From NCBI GenBank assembly GCA_964344625.1, contig CAYFNZ010000012.1, positions 1-28,831 on the forward strand: DNA of 28,831 nucleotides, given 5' to 3'. The position numbers and the translations under genes were made by a program. A model generated the notes under the pieces. The model was not told the origin of the DNA. It worked only from the letters and a program-made list of their open reading frames with translations, and searched no databases. Position 1 is the first letter of the stretch; each line of letters starts with the position of its first letter. The DNA is from JAAYEL01 sp964344625 (lineage in GTDB: Bacteria > Bacillota > Clostridia > Tissierellales > Peptoniphilaceae). Positions 1 through 7,502 of the stretch are shown here, one piece after another.

Positions 1-10
1 CTTCCTCCTT
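1..10 (-). promoter_or_regulatory. Shine-Dalgarno sequence of a gene lying off the left edge
   Basis: Read on the minus strand the first ten bases are AAGGAGGAAG, a near-perfect ribosome-binding site pointing out of the window. A minus-strand gene should therefore start within a few bases left of position 1. In Bacillus and relatives the gene after topA is trmFO (gid), so that is the expected neighbour; this part is synteny-based inference. Confidence 0.6.
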
Positions 11-17
11 ATTAACA

Positions 18-84
18 AAAAAATAAATTCTGGCGTAGCGAGGAATTGCGTAGGCAGCTCGCAGCAAGCCAGAATTTATTTTTT
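18..84. repeat. GC-rich palindromic element after topA (repeat unit or terminator)
   Basis: Two perfect 17-base inverted arms (18-34 and 68-84, ending in CTGGC / GCCAG) enclose 33 bases. Inside, GCGAG (38-42) can pair with CTCGC (58-62), giving a two-tier hairpin, and the hexamer GCGTAG occurs twice (33-38 and 48-53). The core is clearly richer in G and C than its surroundings. The element begins three bases after the topA stop. Each strand ends the stem in a T-rich run, so it could act as a bidirectional intrinsic terminator or attenuator. Its long loop and internal repeats also resemble a small dispersed palindromic repeat. Which of these it is cannot be decided from one copy. Confidence 0.6.
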
Positions 85-86
85 AT

Positions 87-2144
87 TTAATGATTCTCAC
101 ATTCTTCATTATTACATATTGTCTTGTCCATATGCCTATTTTTTCTATGGACCATAAGGTCTCCGCATTTTGGACAGGTTTCACCTGTTGGTTTGTCCCA
201 GGTTGCATAATCACATTTTGGGAAGTTATTGCAGCCGTAGAAAACTTTACCTCTTTTTGAAATCTTTTCTACGATTTTCCCACCGCATTTTGGACATTTT
301 ACTCCAGTATCCTTTATTATGGCCTTTGTAAACTTACATTCTGGAAAACCACTACATCCGATGAATTTCCCATTTCTACCATCTCTATAGATTAGGTCTT
401 TTCCACATTCAGGGCATTTTTCACCGGTTTTTTCTAGCTTAATCTCAACTTTTTCAGCTGATTGCTTAGCATTGTCTAAGTCGACTTTGAACTCCTTATA
501 GAATTCTCTCATAAGTTCTTTCCATTGAAGTTCATCAGCTTCTATCCTATCAAGCTCGCTTTCCATTTTTGCTGTAAACTGTTCATTGATAATGCTTGAG
601 AAATATTCTATAAGTAGGTTATTAACGCTAATACCTAAGTCTGTTGGATAAAGTGACTTGTTCTCAAAGTCTACATATTTCCTAGAAGTAATACTCCTAA
701 TTATTGAACTGTAGGTACTTGGTCTTCCTATGCCGTTTTCCTCAAGTTTTTTTACTAAAGAAGCTTCAGTATACCTTGGTTTTGGCTTAGTGAAATGTTG
801 GGTCTTTTGAATATCATGAGCCTTGATTGTTTGGCCTATAGCAAGGTCTGGTAAGATAATGCTTGTATCTTGAGTTGGCATTACCTTTGTGTAACCATCA
901 AAAATCATTACAGATCCACTTGCCTTAAAGATTTCACCATTGTTGTCAAAGTCATACCTGGTAGCCATAAATTGTGAGTTTGTCATCTGACTAGCTACCG
1001 TCCTTTGCCAAATTAGTCTATAAAGTTTAAATTGGTCATCTGTTAAATAGTCCCTGATCGAATAAGGTGTCCTATTTATAGAAGAAACTCTTACAGCTTC
1101 GTGAGCATCTTGGGTATTATTGCCCTTTGCAGAATAGTTATTTCCAGGTCCAGCATATTCTTTGCCATACTCTTTATTGATAAAGTCCAGGGCCTGTTTA
1201 ACAATTGTATCTGACAACCTTGTAGAGTCGGTTCTCATGTAGGAAATTAAACCTTGAGTTCCTTCCTTCCCTATAGAAATACCTTCATAAAGTTGTTGAG
1301 CAATTGACATTGTCTTACTTGTAGAGAAATTAAGCCTCTTTGAAGCCTCTTGTTGAAGGGTTGATGTAGTAAAAGGCTTATTTGGCTTTCTTGATTTCTT
1401 CGAAGTTGATTTATCGATTACCTTAAAGCTATCCTTGTCGATATTCTTTAGAATATCATCGGCATCCTTTTCTTTAGGTAATTTCTTCGCCTTTAATTTA
1501 CCTTCAACAAATCTCCCAAAGTATCTTAATTCAAAGTCTATCTTATCTTGCTTGGAAAATGCTTCTATAGACCAGTATTCTTCTGGTATAAACTTATTTA
1601 TCTCTTCTTCCCTATCAACTATAAGCTTAAGGGCAACTGATTGAACCCTTCCAGCACTCAAGCCACTTTTAACTTTTTTCCATAAAATTGGGGATAACTC
1701 ATAACCCACAATCCTATCCATAACACGTCTAGCTTGTTGGGCATCAACTAAGGATTGGTCTATCTTTCTCGGTTTATCAATAGCTTCTTTAACCGCATCC
1801 TTTGTAATTTCATTAAAAACAACCCTGTTCTTATCTTCTAGGTCTAGGCCCAAGAGATAAGCCAAATGCCAAGCAATAGCTTCTCCCTCCCTATCCGGGT
1901 CGGAAGCTAGGTAAATATTATCGGCATCCTTAGCTGCTTTTTTGATTTCATTAATAGTCTTTGCCTTTCCTCTTACATTGATATATTGAGGCTCAAAATC
2001 ATTGTCGATTTCCACCCCCATTTTACTCTTAGGCAAATCCCTTAAATGCCCTATGGAAGCCATTATTTTGTATTTGCTTCCCAAAAATCTTCCTATTGTT
2101 TTCGCTTTAGTAGGTGACTCCACTATTATTAAATCTTTTCCCAT
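87..2144 (-). CDS. topA: DNA topoisomerase I (type IA)
   Basis: Relaxes negative supercoils by cutting and passing single strands of DNA. The 685-residue protein has the N-terminal Toprim domain with E9 and the acidic motif SDPDREGEA (D82, D84, E86). The catalytic tyrosine lies in GLISYMRTDSTRL (Y302). Three C-terminal four-cysteine zinc ribbons follow: C577/C580/C597/C603, C617/C620/C638/C644 and C657/C660/C677/C682. The last ribbon is shorter and reaches almost to the C-terminus. Length and architecture match the Firmicutes enzyme. The start is supported by the conserved opening KDLIIVESPTKAKTI. It follows dprA after a 139-base gap that holds its own candidate promoter, as in B. subtilis where smf/dprA precedes topA. 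No defect is visible. Confidence 0.98.
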   Translation of the reverse strand: MGKDLIIVESPTKAKTIGRFLGSKYKIMASIGHLRDLPKSKMGVEIDNDFEPQYINVRGKAKTINEIKKAAKDADNIYLASDPDREGEAIAWHLAYLLGLDLEDKNRVVFNEITKDAVKEAIDKPRKIDQSLVDAQQARRVMDRIVGYELSPILWKKVKSGLSAGRVQSVALKLIVDREEEINKFIPEEYWSIEAFSKQDKIDFELRYFGRFVEGKLKAKKLPKEKDADDILKNIDKDSFKVIDKSTSKKSRKPNKPFTTSTLQQEASKRLNFSTSKTMSIAQQLYEGISIGKEGTQGLISYMRTDSTRLSDTIVKQALDFINKEYGKEYAGPGNNYSAKGNNTQDAHEAVRVSSINRTPYSIRDYLTDDQFKLYRLIWQRTVASQMTNSQFMATRYDFDNNGEIFKASGSVMIFDGYTKVMPTQDTSIILPDLAIGQTIKAHDIQKTQHFTKPKPRYTEASLVKKLEENGIGRPSTYSSIIRSITSRKYVDFENKSLYPTDLGISVNNLLIEYFSSIINEQFTAKMESELDRIEADELQWKELMREFYKEFKVDLDNAKQSAEKVEIKLEKTGEKCPECGKDLIYRDGRNGKFIGCSGFPECKFTKAIIKDTGVKCPKCGGKIVEKISKRGKVFYGCNNFPKCDYATWDKPTGETCPKCGDLMVHRKNRHMDKTICNNEECENH

Positions 2145-2247
2145 TCTATCATCCTATCTTTTATTTTATCTGAAAAAATGAATCCCCAGCTCTAAAATAA
2201 GCACAAGTTAGGGAAACCTATCAAATTTTAAGTCATAAACATTATAC

Positions 2248-2276
2248 ATAATATATCACATCATTATTAAAATCAA
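2248..2276 (-). promoter_or_regulatory. Candidate sigma-A promoter of topA
   Basis: On the minus strand TTGATT (2271-2276) and TATTAT (2248-2253) are separated by exactly 17 bases; a second TATAAT lies slightly downstream at 2241-2246. The promoter is just past the dprA stop and leaves an untranslated leader of roughly 95 bases before topA. I see no recognised riboswitch in that leader. Supercoiling control of topA promoters is known in other bacteria but cannot be read here. Confidence 0.5.
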
Positions 2277-2283
2277 GAAACAA

Positions 2284-3372
2284 CTATATTTTTAATGCAT
2301 ACTGGTCACTAGTAACCCTGTAGATTAAGCCCTTCATTTCAAGGTCTATCAAGATGGTGTAAATGTCTTCAATCTTAATATGGCATTCACTTGAAAGCCT
2401 ATTGATTGACTTAGTCCCCATTTTTAAGCTACTTAGAACTTTTAGGCTAACTTCTGAAAGTTTCAGTCTTTCTAAAGGAGTATTGACGGTATCAAGTTCC
2501 TTAAGAAAGGAAAATTCATCTAAAATATCTTGACCACAGGTTACTAACTTGGCCCCTTTTTTTATAAGGTCATTACTTCCCTGACTTAGATTTGAATCAA
2601 TTTGTCCTGGTATAGCAAATACATCTCTTCCCTGCTCAAGGGCATAATTAGCGGTAATTAAGGACCCGCTTTTGTCCCCAGCCTCAGATACAAGTATGCC
2701 TAAAGAAAGACCAGAAATTAAGCGATTTCTAAGTACAAAGTTAAGTCTTAGTGGATATACATTCAAACAATACTCTGAAACAAGAAGCTGACTTTTCATC
2801 CTAGCATAGAGGTCTTTATTGGACCTAGGATACTCTATATCAATTGATGATGCCAGCACACCTACGGTACTAAGTCCATGTTCAAGAGCAGATTCATGGG
2901 CAATCCTATCTATTCCTAAGGCCATCCCTGAAATGATGCTTATATTGGTTAAGGCTAGGTCTTTTATAAGTTTTTTAGTTGCCCATGCGCCATAGGGACT
3001 AGGTTTTCTTGATCCTACCACAGCAAGTGAGTTTTCAATAAGAGAAAGATCTCCTCTATAAAATAAAATTGCAGGCGGATTAAATATTTCTTTTAGCCTT
3101 TGTGGGTAATTTTCATCTAAGATAGTCACATAAGATATTGATAAAAATTTTAGCCTATGCTTTATTTTATCGAGGTCAATTTCAAGAAAGTTTTCTAGAA
3201 GTTTTTTAGATTCAAGACTATTAAGAAAATCAAAATTTAAGATGTTTTTGATATTTCCTTGAGTAATATTTTGGAACAAAGGTAATTTATCTTCTTCGAT
3301 AAATTTGATAATACGACTATTTGTAAAGTTAATGATATTTAATACCATTATTACGTCATTTTGTGAATACAT
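2284..3372 (-). CDS. dprA: DNA processing protein DprA (Smf)
   Basis: Binds incoming single-stranded DNA during transformation and loads RecA on it. The 362-residue protein has the extended Rossmann fold with VVGSRKPSPYG (118-128), SGMALGIDRIAHESAL (148-163), the RNRLISGLS segment (215-223) and SGSLITANYALEQGRDVFAIPG (from 235). A C-terminal winged-helix domain spans roughly 300-360, as in other full-length DprA proteins. The N-terminal region is poorly conserved and is SAM/helix-hairpin-helix-like in family members. It starts eight bases after the yraN stop without a strong Shine-Dalgarno sequence, so coupling to yraN translation is likely. DprA is widely kept in species not known to be competent, so its presence alone does not prove transformability. 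Confidence 0.95.
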   Translation of the reverse strand: MYSQNDVIMVLNIINFTNSRIIKFIEEDKLPLFQNITQGNIKNILNFDFLNSLESKKLLENFLEIDLDKIKHRLKFLSISYVTILDENYPQRLKEIFNPPAILFYRGDLSLIENSLAVVGSRKPSPYGAWATKKLIKDLALTNISIISGMALGIDRIAHESALEHGLSTVGVLASSIDIEYPRSNKDLYARMKSQLLVSEYCLNVYPLRLNFVLRNRLISGLSLGILVSEAGDKSGSLITANYALEQGRDVFAIPGQIDSNLSQGSNDLIKKGAKLVTCGQDILDEFSFLKELDTVNTPLERLKLSEVSLKVLSSLKMGTKSINRLSSECHIKIEDIYTILIDLEMKGLIYRVTSDQYALKI

Positions 3373-3380
3373 AATTGTTG

Positions 3381-3731
3381 CTAAAAAGCATCGATAATAT
3401 GCTTTATTTTTCTACTTTCCCAATAACATTCTATGACATCAAAGCGATAATCAATGTCATAATAAGCGTTTTTGTGTAAGTATATGTTGGTTGCCATTTT
3501 AATATTTCTAATCTTCTTTGGGGTGACAGCCTGACAAGCATAAAGATCCGAATCATCCTTTCTAGTCTTAACCTCTACTATAACTAATAATTGAGACTTA
3601 AATGCGATGATATCAAGCTCTCCATGCTTGCAAGTAAAGTTTCTTTCAACTATAGTGTAGCCCTGATTTTTCAGGAATTTACAAGCTATTTCCTCCCCCA
3701 TCATGCCTACTAATTTCTTGCTTTTTTTCAT
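3381..3731 (-). CDS. yraN: YraN family (UPF0102) nuclease-like protein
   Basis: A 116-residue member of UPF0102, a small restriction-endonuclease-like fold of uncertain role. The family signature is visible: GEEIACKFLKNQGYTIVERNF (residues 12-32), then GELDIIAF and LLVIVEVKTRK, which supply the acidic and lysine residues of a PD-(D/E)XK site. The assigned start overlaps the 3' end of rnhB by 53 bases. Internal methionines at residues 10 and 11 would reduce the overlap to about 25 bases, but the family usually has about ten residues before the GE motif, which favours the upstream start. It is usually found beside rnhB, as here. Function is unproven. Confidence 0.9.
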   Translation of the reverse strand: MKKSKKLVGMMGEEIACKFLKNQGYTIVERNFTCKHGELDIIAFKSQLLVIVEVKTRKDDSDLYACQAVTPKKIRNIKMATNIYLHKNAYYDIDYRFDVIECYWESRKIKHIIDAF

Positions 3732-4353
3732 AATATTTCTTAAGAAATGTTTTTCTATGAATTGGGCAGACTCCCTCCTGGTCTATAGCCATATAATGAG
3801 CCTTTGTCCCATATCCCTTATGGTTTTCAAAACCGTAAGCAGGATAGGTCTTACTATACTCAATCATCATGTCATCCCTATAAACCTTGGCAAGAATAGA
3901 TGCGCATGAAATATCATATACACTGTCATCACCACCGATGATGGCAATTTGATCTATGTCATAGTCTATTTCTTCAGCATCAATTAAGGCTAAATCGGGA
4001 CTAATTTTTTGATTATTTTTATCCTTTAGATTAATTATAGCCAGATTCATAGATAGATGAGTTGCTTGCCTGATGTTAATATCATCAATTACGCTATGAT
4101 CTACAACCCCATAACCAACGGCCAAAGCATCATCGAGTATTTCTTTAGCTAGTTCCCTCCTTTTTTTATCTGATAATTTTTTTGAGTCTTTTACTTGGTC
4201 AATTCTCTTGTCTTTAGGCATAATTACAGCACAACTAACCACCGGCCCTGCAATAGGCCCCCTGCCTACCTCATCTATCCCACAAATAAGTCTATGGTCC
4301 TTAGTGTATTCTGGTAAGCTTTCGATTTGACCTCTTTTAAATTTAACTTTCAT
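3679..4353 (-). CDS. rnhB: Ribonuclease HII
   Basis: Cleaves the RNA strand of RNA-DNA hybrids and single ribonucleotides embedded in DNA. The 224-residue protein carries the signature GIDEVGRGPIAGPVV with catalytic D27 and E28, then DSKKLSDKKR (56-65), D125 in ALIDAEE and a likely D142 in GGDDSVYDISCASILAKV. The characteristic tail YGFENHKGYGTKAHY follows. Translation starts after GGAGATGAGTT, a good ribosome-binding site. It follows rbgA after 50 bases, as in B. subtilis. Its last 18 codons overlap the start of yraN in another frame. Confidence 0.97.
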   Translation of the reverse strand: MKVKFKRGQIESLPEYTKDHRLICGIDEVGRGPIAGPVVSCAVIMPKDKRIDQVKDSKKLSDKKRRELAKEILDDALAVGYGVVDHSVIDDINIRQATHLSMNLAIINLKDKNNQKISPDLALIDAEEIDYDIDQIAIIGGDDSVYDISCASILAKVYRDDMMIEYSKTYPAYGFENHKGYGTKAHYMAIDQEGVCPIHRKTFLKKYYEKKQEISRHDGGGNSL

Positions 4354-4403
4354 AACTCATCTCCATTGTATCTCATATAAAAAGAAAAAAACTATCTAAA
4401 CAA

Positions 4404-5261
4404 TTAAATATTTTTAATATCTTCTGCTTTTTCTAGTGTAATTCTACCTATTCTAACTTTTCTAAAATCATCAAAGATTATATTACTAACCCTAAAGTAG
4501 TCAATTTCATTACCTCTTAAGATAGCACCTGTCTTTCTGGCAATATCTTCCATAATCTCTAGGGCTTCTTTATCTGTATCAACCCCATATCTTTCTTTTA
4601 AAAGGCTTTTAGATTCTTTATTAATAACTTTTATTAATTCTAGACAAAGATTTTCTAAATCAAGATTTTCATCCTTAATAGCACCGGTAAATGCTAATGA
4701 CATTCCATTGTCAGGTGTGTCCAACTTAGGCCATAAAACACCCGGTGTATCTAGTAGTAGCAAGTCAGAATCGGTCTTTATCCATTGGTTAATCTTTGTT
4801 ACTCCTGGTCTATTACCAGTCTTTGTCCCCTTTCTCTTTGATACATTATTTATAAAGGTGGACTTTCCAACATTAGGTATTCCTACGACCATCATTTTAA
4901 TTAAGTCAGAGTTTATATCCTTTTTTTCTCTTAATTCAAATTTTTCTTTCAGAATTTCCCTAGCAGCATTATAGATTTTTCCTGTCTTTTTATCTGTTAA
5001 AGCATTAAATTCTATAGCCTTTATCCCTTGGCTGTTAAAATAGTCTATCCACTTTTTATTCTCTGTCGGATCTGCCATATCAGCTTTATTTAAAATAATT
5101 AGTCTTGGAAAATCTTTCAGTATAGTGTCAATTACTGGATTTCTGCTACTTATAGGTATTCTAGCATCAACTATCTCACAAACTATATCTACCATCTTTA
5201 GACTTGATCTTATCTTATCTAAGGCAACCTTCATATGCCCAGGATACCAATTTATATTCAT
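4404..5261 (-). CDS. rbgA: Ribosome biogenesis GTPase RbgA (YlqF)
   Basis: Circularly permuted GTPase needed for late assembly of the 50S subunit. The 285-residue protein opens with NINWYPGHMKVA. The permuted order of motifs is plain: G4 NKAD (58-61), then G1 GIPNVGKST (127-135), the G2 threonine in RPGVTK, and G3 DTPG (171-174). A C-terminal helical domain follows. The start codon is preceded by GAGGTGAATT. It is the first gene after the rplS terminator and has its own promoter, so the rbgA-rnhB-yraN-dprA set is probably transcribed separately from the rplS operon. Confidence 0.97.
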   Translation of the reverse strand: MNINWYPGHMKVALDKIRSSLKMVDIVCEIVDARIPISSRNPVIDTILKDFPRLIILNKADMADPTENKKWIDYFNSQGIKAIEFNALTDKKTGKIYNAAREILKEKFELREKKDINSDLIKMMVVGIPNVGKSTFINNVSKRKGTKTGNRPGVTKINQWIKTDSDLLLLDTPGVLWPKLDTPDNGMSLAFTGAIKDENLDLENLCLELIKVINKESKSLLKERYGVDTDKEALEIMEDIARKTGAILRGNEIDYFRVSNIIFDDFRKVRIGRITLEKAEDIKNI

Positions 5262-5299
5262 AATTCACCTCATTAATATTTATCGATTAGGTCTATTCT

Positions 5300-5308
5300 A
5301 GTATAACA
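5300..5308 (-). promoter_or_regulatory. Extended -10 promoter of rbgA
   Basis: On the minus strand TGTTATACT is an extended -10 element (TGn followed by TATACT at 5300-5305). It sits between the terminator at 5329-5364 and the rbgA start. No good -35 hexamer is visible, which fits an extended -10 promoter. Confidence 0.5.
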
Positions 5309-5328
5309 TTTATAAATATATTTAATCT

Positions 5329-5364
5329 AAAAAGAGAGTACTAATTATAGAATATTAGCACCCT
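5329..5364 (-). terminator. Intrinsic terminator of the ylxM-rplS operon
   Basis: On the minus strand an 11-pair stem (arms 5354-5364 and 5335-5345, with two G-U pairs) and an eight-base loop are followed by CTTTTT. It lies 36 bases past the rplS stop and before the rbgA promoter. Confidence 0.7.
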
Positions 5365-5399
5365 CAAATTCTTAACTATATATTTAGGTAAATAAAATT

Positions 5400-5747
5400 T
5401 TAGTAATCAGTTTTTTCTTTAACCTTAGCAGCCTTACCTACTCTACCTCTTAAGTAGAATAACTTAGCTCTTCTAACCTTACCTTGCTTAGTAACTTCGA
5501 TTTTTTCAACTCTTGGAGAATGTAGTAAAAAAGTTCTTTCTACGCCAACCCCATAGCTTAATCTTCTAACTGTGAAAGCTTCTCTATTGCTTCCGCCTTG
5601 TTTTTTGATTACAGTTCCTTCAAAAATTTGTATTCTTTCTCTATTTCCTTCTTTAATTCTGTAGTGAACCTTTACAGTGTCCCCAACATTGAATGTAGGA
5701 ATATCGCTTTTAAATTGTTCTTTTTCAATTTGTTTAATAATTTCCAT
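5400..5747 (-). CDS. rplS: 50S ribosomal protein L19
   Basis: Large-subunit protein at the 30S-50S interface. From the ATG at 5747 the protein has 115 residues, the usual L19 length, with the typical segments FNVGDTVKVHYRIKEGNRERIQIFEGTV... in the N-terminal half and GVGVERTFLLHSPRVEKI in the middle. A TTG twelve bases upstream is in frame, but it lies in the ribosome-binding site itself (GGAGG then five bases before ATG), so ATG is chosen. It follows trmD after 14 bases and ends the operon. Confidence 0.97.
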   Translation of the reverse strand: MEIIKQIEKEQFKSDIPTFNVGDTVKVHYRIKEGNRERIQIFEGTVIKKQGGSNREAFTVRRLSYGVGVERTFLLHSPRVEKIEVTKQGKVRRAKLFYLRGRVGKAAKVKEKTDY

Positions 5748-5761
5748 TTTTTCCTCCAAAA

Positions 5762-6454
5762 TTATTTGTCTAAAGACTTTAAATACTTTTCGTATAAGTC
5801 CGGTCTTTTTTCTTTAGTATTTTTTAAGCTACTTTCTTTCTTCCATTTTTCAATTTCAAGATGATTGCCTGAAAAAAGTACTTCCGGAACTTTTAATCCC
5901 AAATACTCCCTAGGTCTTGTATAGTGATTGTGTTGTAAAAGTATGTTGTAGTGTGAATCAGTTTTATATGATTCGCTATTTCCTAATACTCCATCAACTA
6001 ATCTTCCAATGGAATCTATTAATACCATGGCCGGTATTTCTCCTCCAGTTAAGACATAGTCGCCTATAGATACTTCCATATCTACAAAATTGTCTATTAC
6101 CCTGGAGTCAATCCCTTCATAATGACCACATAATAAGATTAAATGATCATAGGATACAAAATCTTTAGCCATCTCTTGATCATATACCTTTCCCTGAGGT
6201 CCAAGAAAAACCACAAGAGAAGAGTCTTTTTTTACACTATTTATAGCATCAATAACTGGCTGCATGGTCATAAGCATTCCGGCTTCACCACCATATAGCT
6301 CGTCATCAACTCTTTTATGCTTATCTTTAGAAAAATCTCTAATATTTATAAAAGAAATATCTAATAAATTATTTTGTATTGCTTTGCCTATCACTCCATA
6401 GGTCTTTATAAATTCAAAGGCTTCTGGGAAAAGGCTTAGGACATCAATTTTCAT
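5762..6454 (-). CDS. trmD: tRNA (guanine-N1-)-methyltransferase TrmD
   Basis: Methylates G37 of tRNAs reading CNN codons, using S-adenosylmethionine, and so prevents +1 frameshifting. The 230-residue protein starts MKIDVLSLFPEAFE. It has the family's trefoil-knot segments: GGEAGMLM, LLCGHYEGIDSRVI and SIGDYVLTGGEIPAMVLID. The ATG at 6454 is chosen over an in-frame TTG fifteen bases upstream because the family opens with this motif and AAGGG lies at the right distance. Only one base separates it from the rimM stop, suggesting translational coupling. The order rimM-trmD-rplS is the classic ribosome-maturation cluster. Confidence 0.97.
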   Translation of the reverse strand: MKIDVLSLFPEAFEFIKTYGVIGKAIQNNLLDISFINIRDFSKDKHKRVDDELYGGEAGMLMTMQPVIDAINSVKKDSSLVVFLGPQGKVYDQEMAKDFVSYDHLILLCGHYEGIDSRVIDNFVDMEVSIGDYVLTGGEIPAMVLIDSIGRLVDGVLGNSESYKTDSHYNILLQHNHYTRPREYLGLKVPEVLFSGNHLEIEKWKKESSLKNTKEKRPDLYEKYLKSLDK

Positions 6455-6455
6455 T

Positions 6456-6941
6456 CTACATCCCTTCAATAAAATTAATTACTATTCTTTTATTTTTCAA
6501 ATCGATTTCTTTAATGAATTCTTTTACCGCAGGAACAGATTTCAGACCTTGGTCGGTGGAAACAATATAAATATCATTAGCAGCGTAAGTCTCTACATCT
6601 GATATCTTGCCAACCAAGTTATCGTCTATATCGTAGACGTCTAAATCAATTAAGTCTTTAATAAAGAACTCATCCTCATCCAGTTTATAAAGGTCTGAAT
6701 TCAAAACTCTAATAAACTTATTCTTATATTTAAGAACGTCATTTATATTGTCAATCCCTTTGATTTTAATAAAGGAAAAACCTGGATTATTTCTTGATGA
6801 TTCAATATATATGGGTTCATCAAACCCATCTATAAAGAAAGGATTGCCCCTATCAAAACTTTCATCATTAGTCTTTTGAACTTTTAGCTCGCCTCTAATT
6901 CCATGTGTATTTACTATTTTTCCTACGATTATTTTTTCCAT
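6456..6941 (-). CDS. rimM: Ribosome maturation factor RimM
   Basis: Assists assembly of the 30S head domain and binds S19. The 161-residue protein begins with the conserved VGKIVNTHGIRGELKV (residues 6-21) of the N-terminal beta-barrel and ends in a PRC-barrel-like domain with EFFIKDLIDLDVYD and SVPAVKEFIKEIDLKNKRI. Length is near the family norm of about 170. It begins one base after the khpA stop without a strong Shine-Dalgarno sequence, so it probably depends on coupled translation. Confidence 0.95.
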   Translation of the reverse strand: MEKIIVGKIVNTHGIRGELKVQKTNDESFDRGNPFFIDGFDEPIYIESSRNNPGFSFIKIKGIDNINDVLKYKNKFIRVLNSDLYKLDEDEFFIKDLIDLDVYDIDDNLVGKISDVETYAANDIYIVSTDQGLKSVPAVKEFIKEIDLKNKRIVINFIEGM

Positions 6942-6942
6942 T

Positions 6943-7176
6943 TTATTTTGAGTCTATTTCTAAATTAACTTTCTTTTGTTCTTTAATAGCACAGGCCTTT
7001 AAGATTGATCTAATCGAATTTGCTATTCTACCTTGCTTGCCGATAATTTTTCCCATATCTTCTGAATTTACAAGAAGCTTGATATCTACTACTCCATTTT
7101 CTTCATGTTCTTCAATAGTTATATCTTCAGGATTGCTAACAAGGTTCTTAGCAATGTATTCTACTATTTCTTTCAT
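6943..7176 (-). CDS. khpA: KH-domain RNA-binding protein KhpA (YlqC)
   Basis: A 77-residue single KH-domain protein. The RNA-binding GxxG loop appears as MGKIIGKQGRIANSIRSILK (residues 47-66). The family (YlqC/KhpA) binds RNA broadly and, with KhpB, affects cell elongation in streptococci; its role here is inferred from that. It sits between rpsP and rimM, its conserved place in Firmicutes, one base from each. AGAAGG within the end of rpsP serves as ribosome-binding site. Confidence 0.94.
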   Translation of the reverse strand: MKEIVEYIAKNLVSNPEDITIEEHEENGVVDIKLLVNSEDMGKIIGKQGRIANSIRSILKACAIKEQKKVNLEIDSK

Positions 7177-7177
7177 A

Positions 7178-7483
7178 TTATCCTTCTACTACTTCAACAG
7201 TTTCTTCTACAACTTCTTCTGCTACAACTTCTTTAGCTTGTTCAGTAACACTGTAAGTCTTAAATAATTTTGCAACAGTTTCTGTTGGCTTTGCACCATT
7301 TGCAATCCACTTTGTTGCCTTGTCAGCATCAACCTTAAATTGCTTTGGGTTTGATATTGGGTTATAGTATCCAATTTCTTCAATAAATCTTCCGTCTCTT
7401 GGTGCTCTTGAATCAGCTACAACGATTCTATAGAAAGGTTTCTTTTTTGATCCAATTCTCTTCATTCTAATTTTTACTGCCAT
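7178..7483 (-). CDS. rpsP: 30S ribosomal protein S16
   Basis: Small-subunit assembly protein. The 101-residue sequence starts with the conserved AVKIRMKRIGSKKKPFYRIVVADSR region, followed by DGRFIEEIGYYNP. The C-terminal 15 to 20 residues are rich in valine and glutamate, a common variable tail of S16. A GGAGG ribosome-binding site precedes the ATG. It lies 19 bases after ffh, the usual order. Confidence 0.97.
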   Translation of the reverse strand: MAVKIRMKRIGSKKKPFYRIVVADSRAPRDGRFIEEIGYYNPISNPKQFKVDADKATKWIANGAKPTETVAKLFKTYSVTEQAKEVVAEEVVEETVEVVEG

Positions 7484-7502
7484 ATTTATCCTCCATAAAT
7501 TT

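Noticed and set aside
6455..6469. An upstream TTG start for trmD giving five more residues.
   Set aside because: The family begins MKIDVLSLFPE, and the AAGGG site fits the ATG at 6454.
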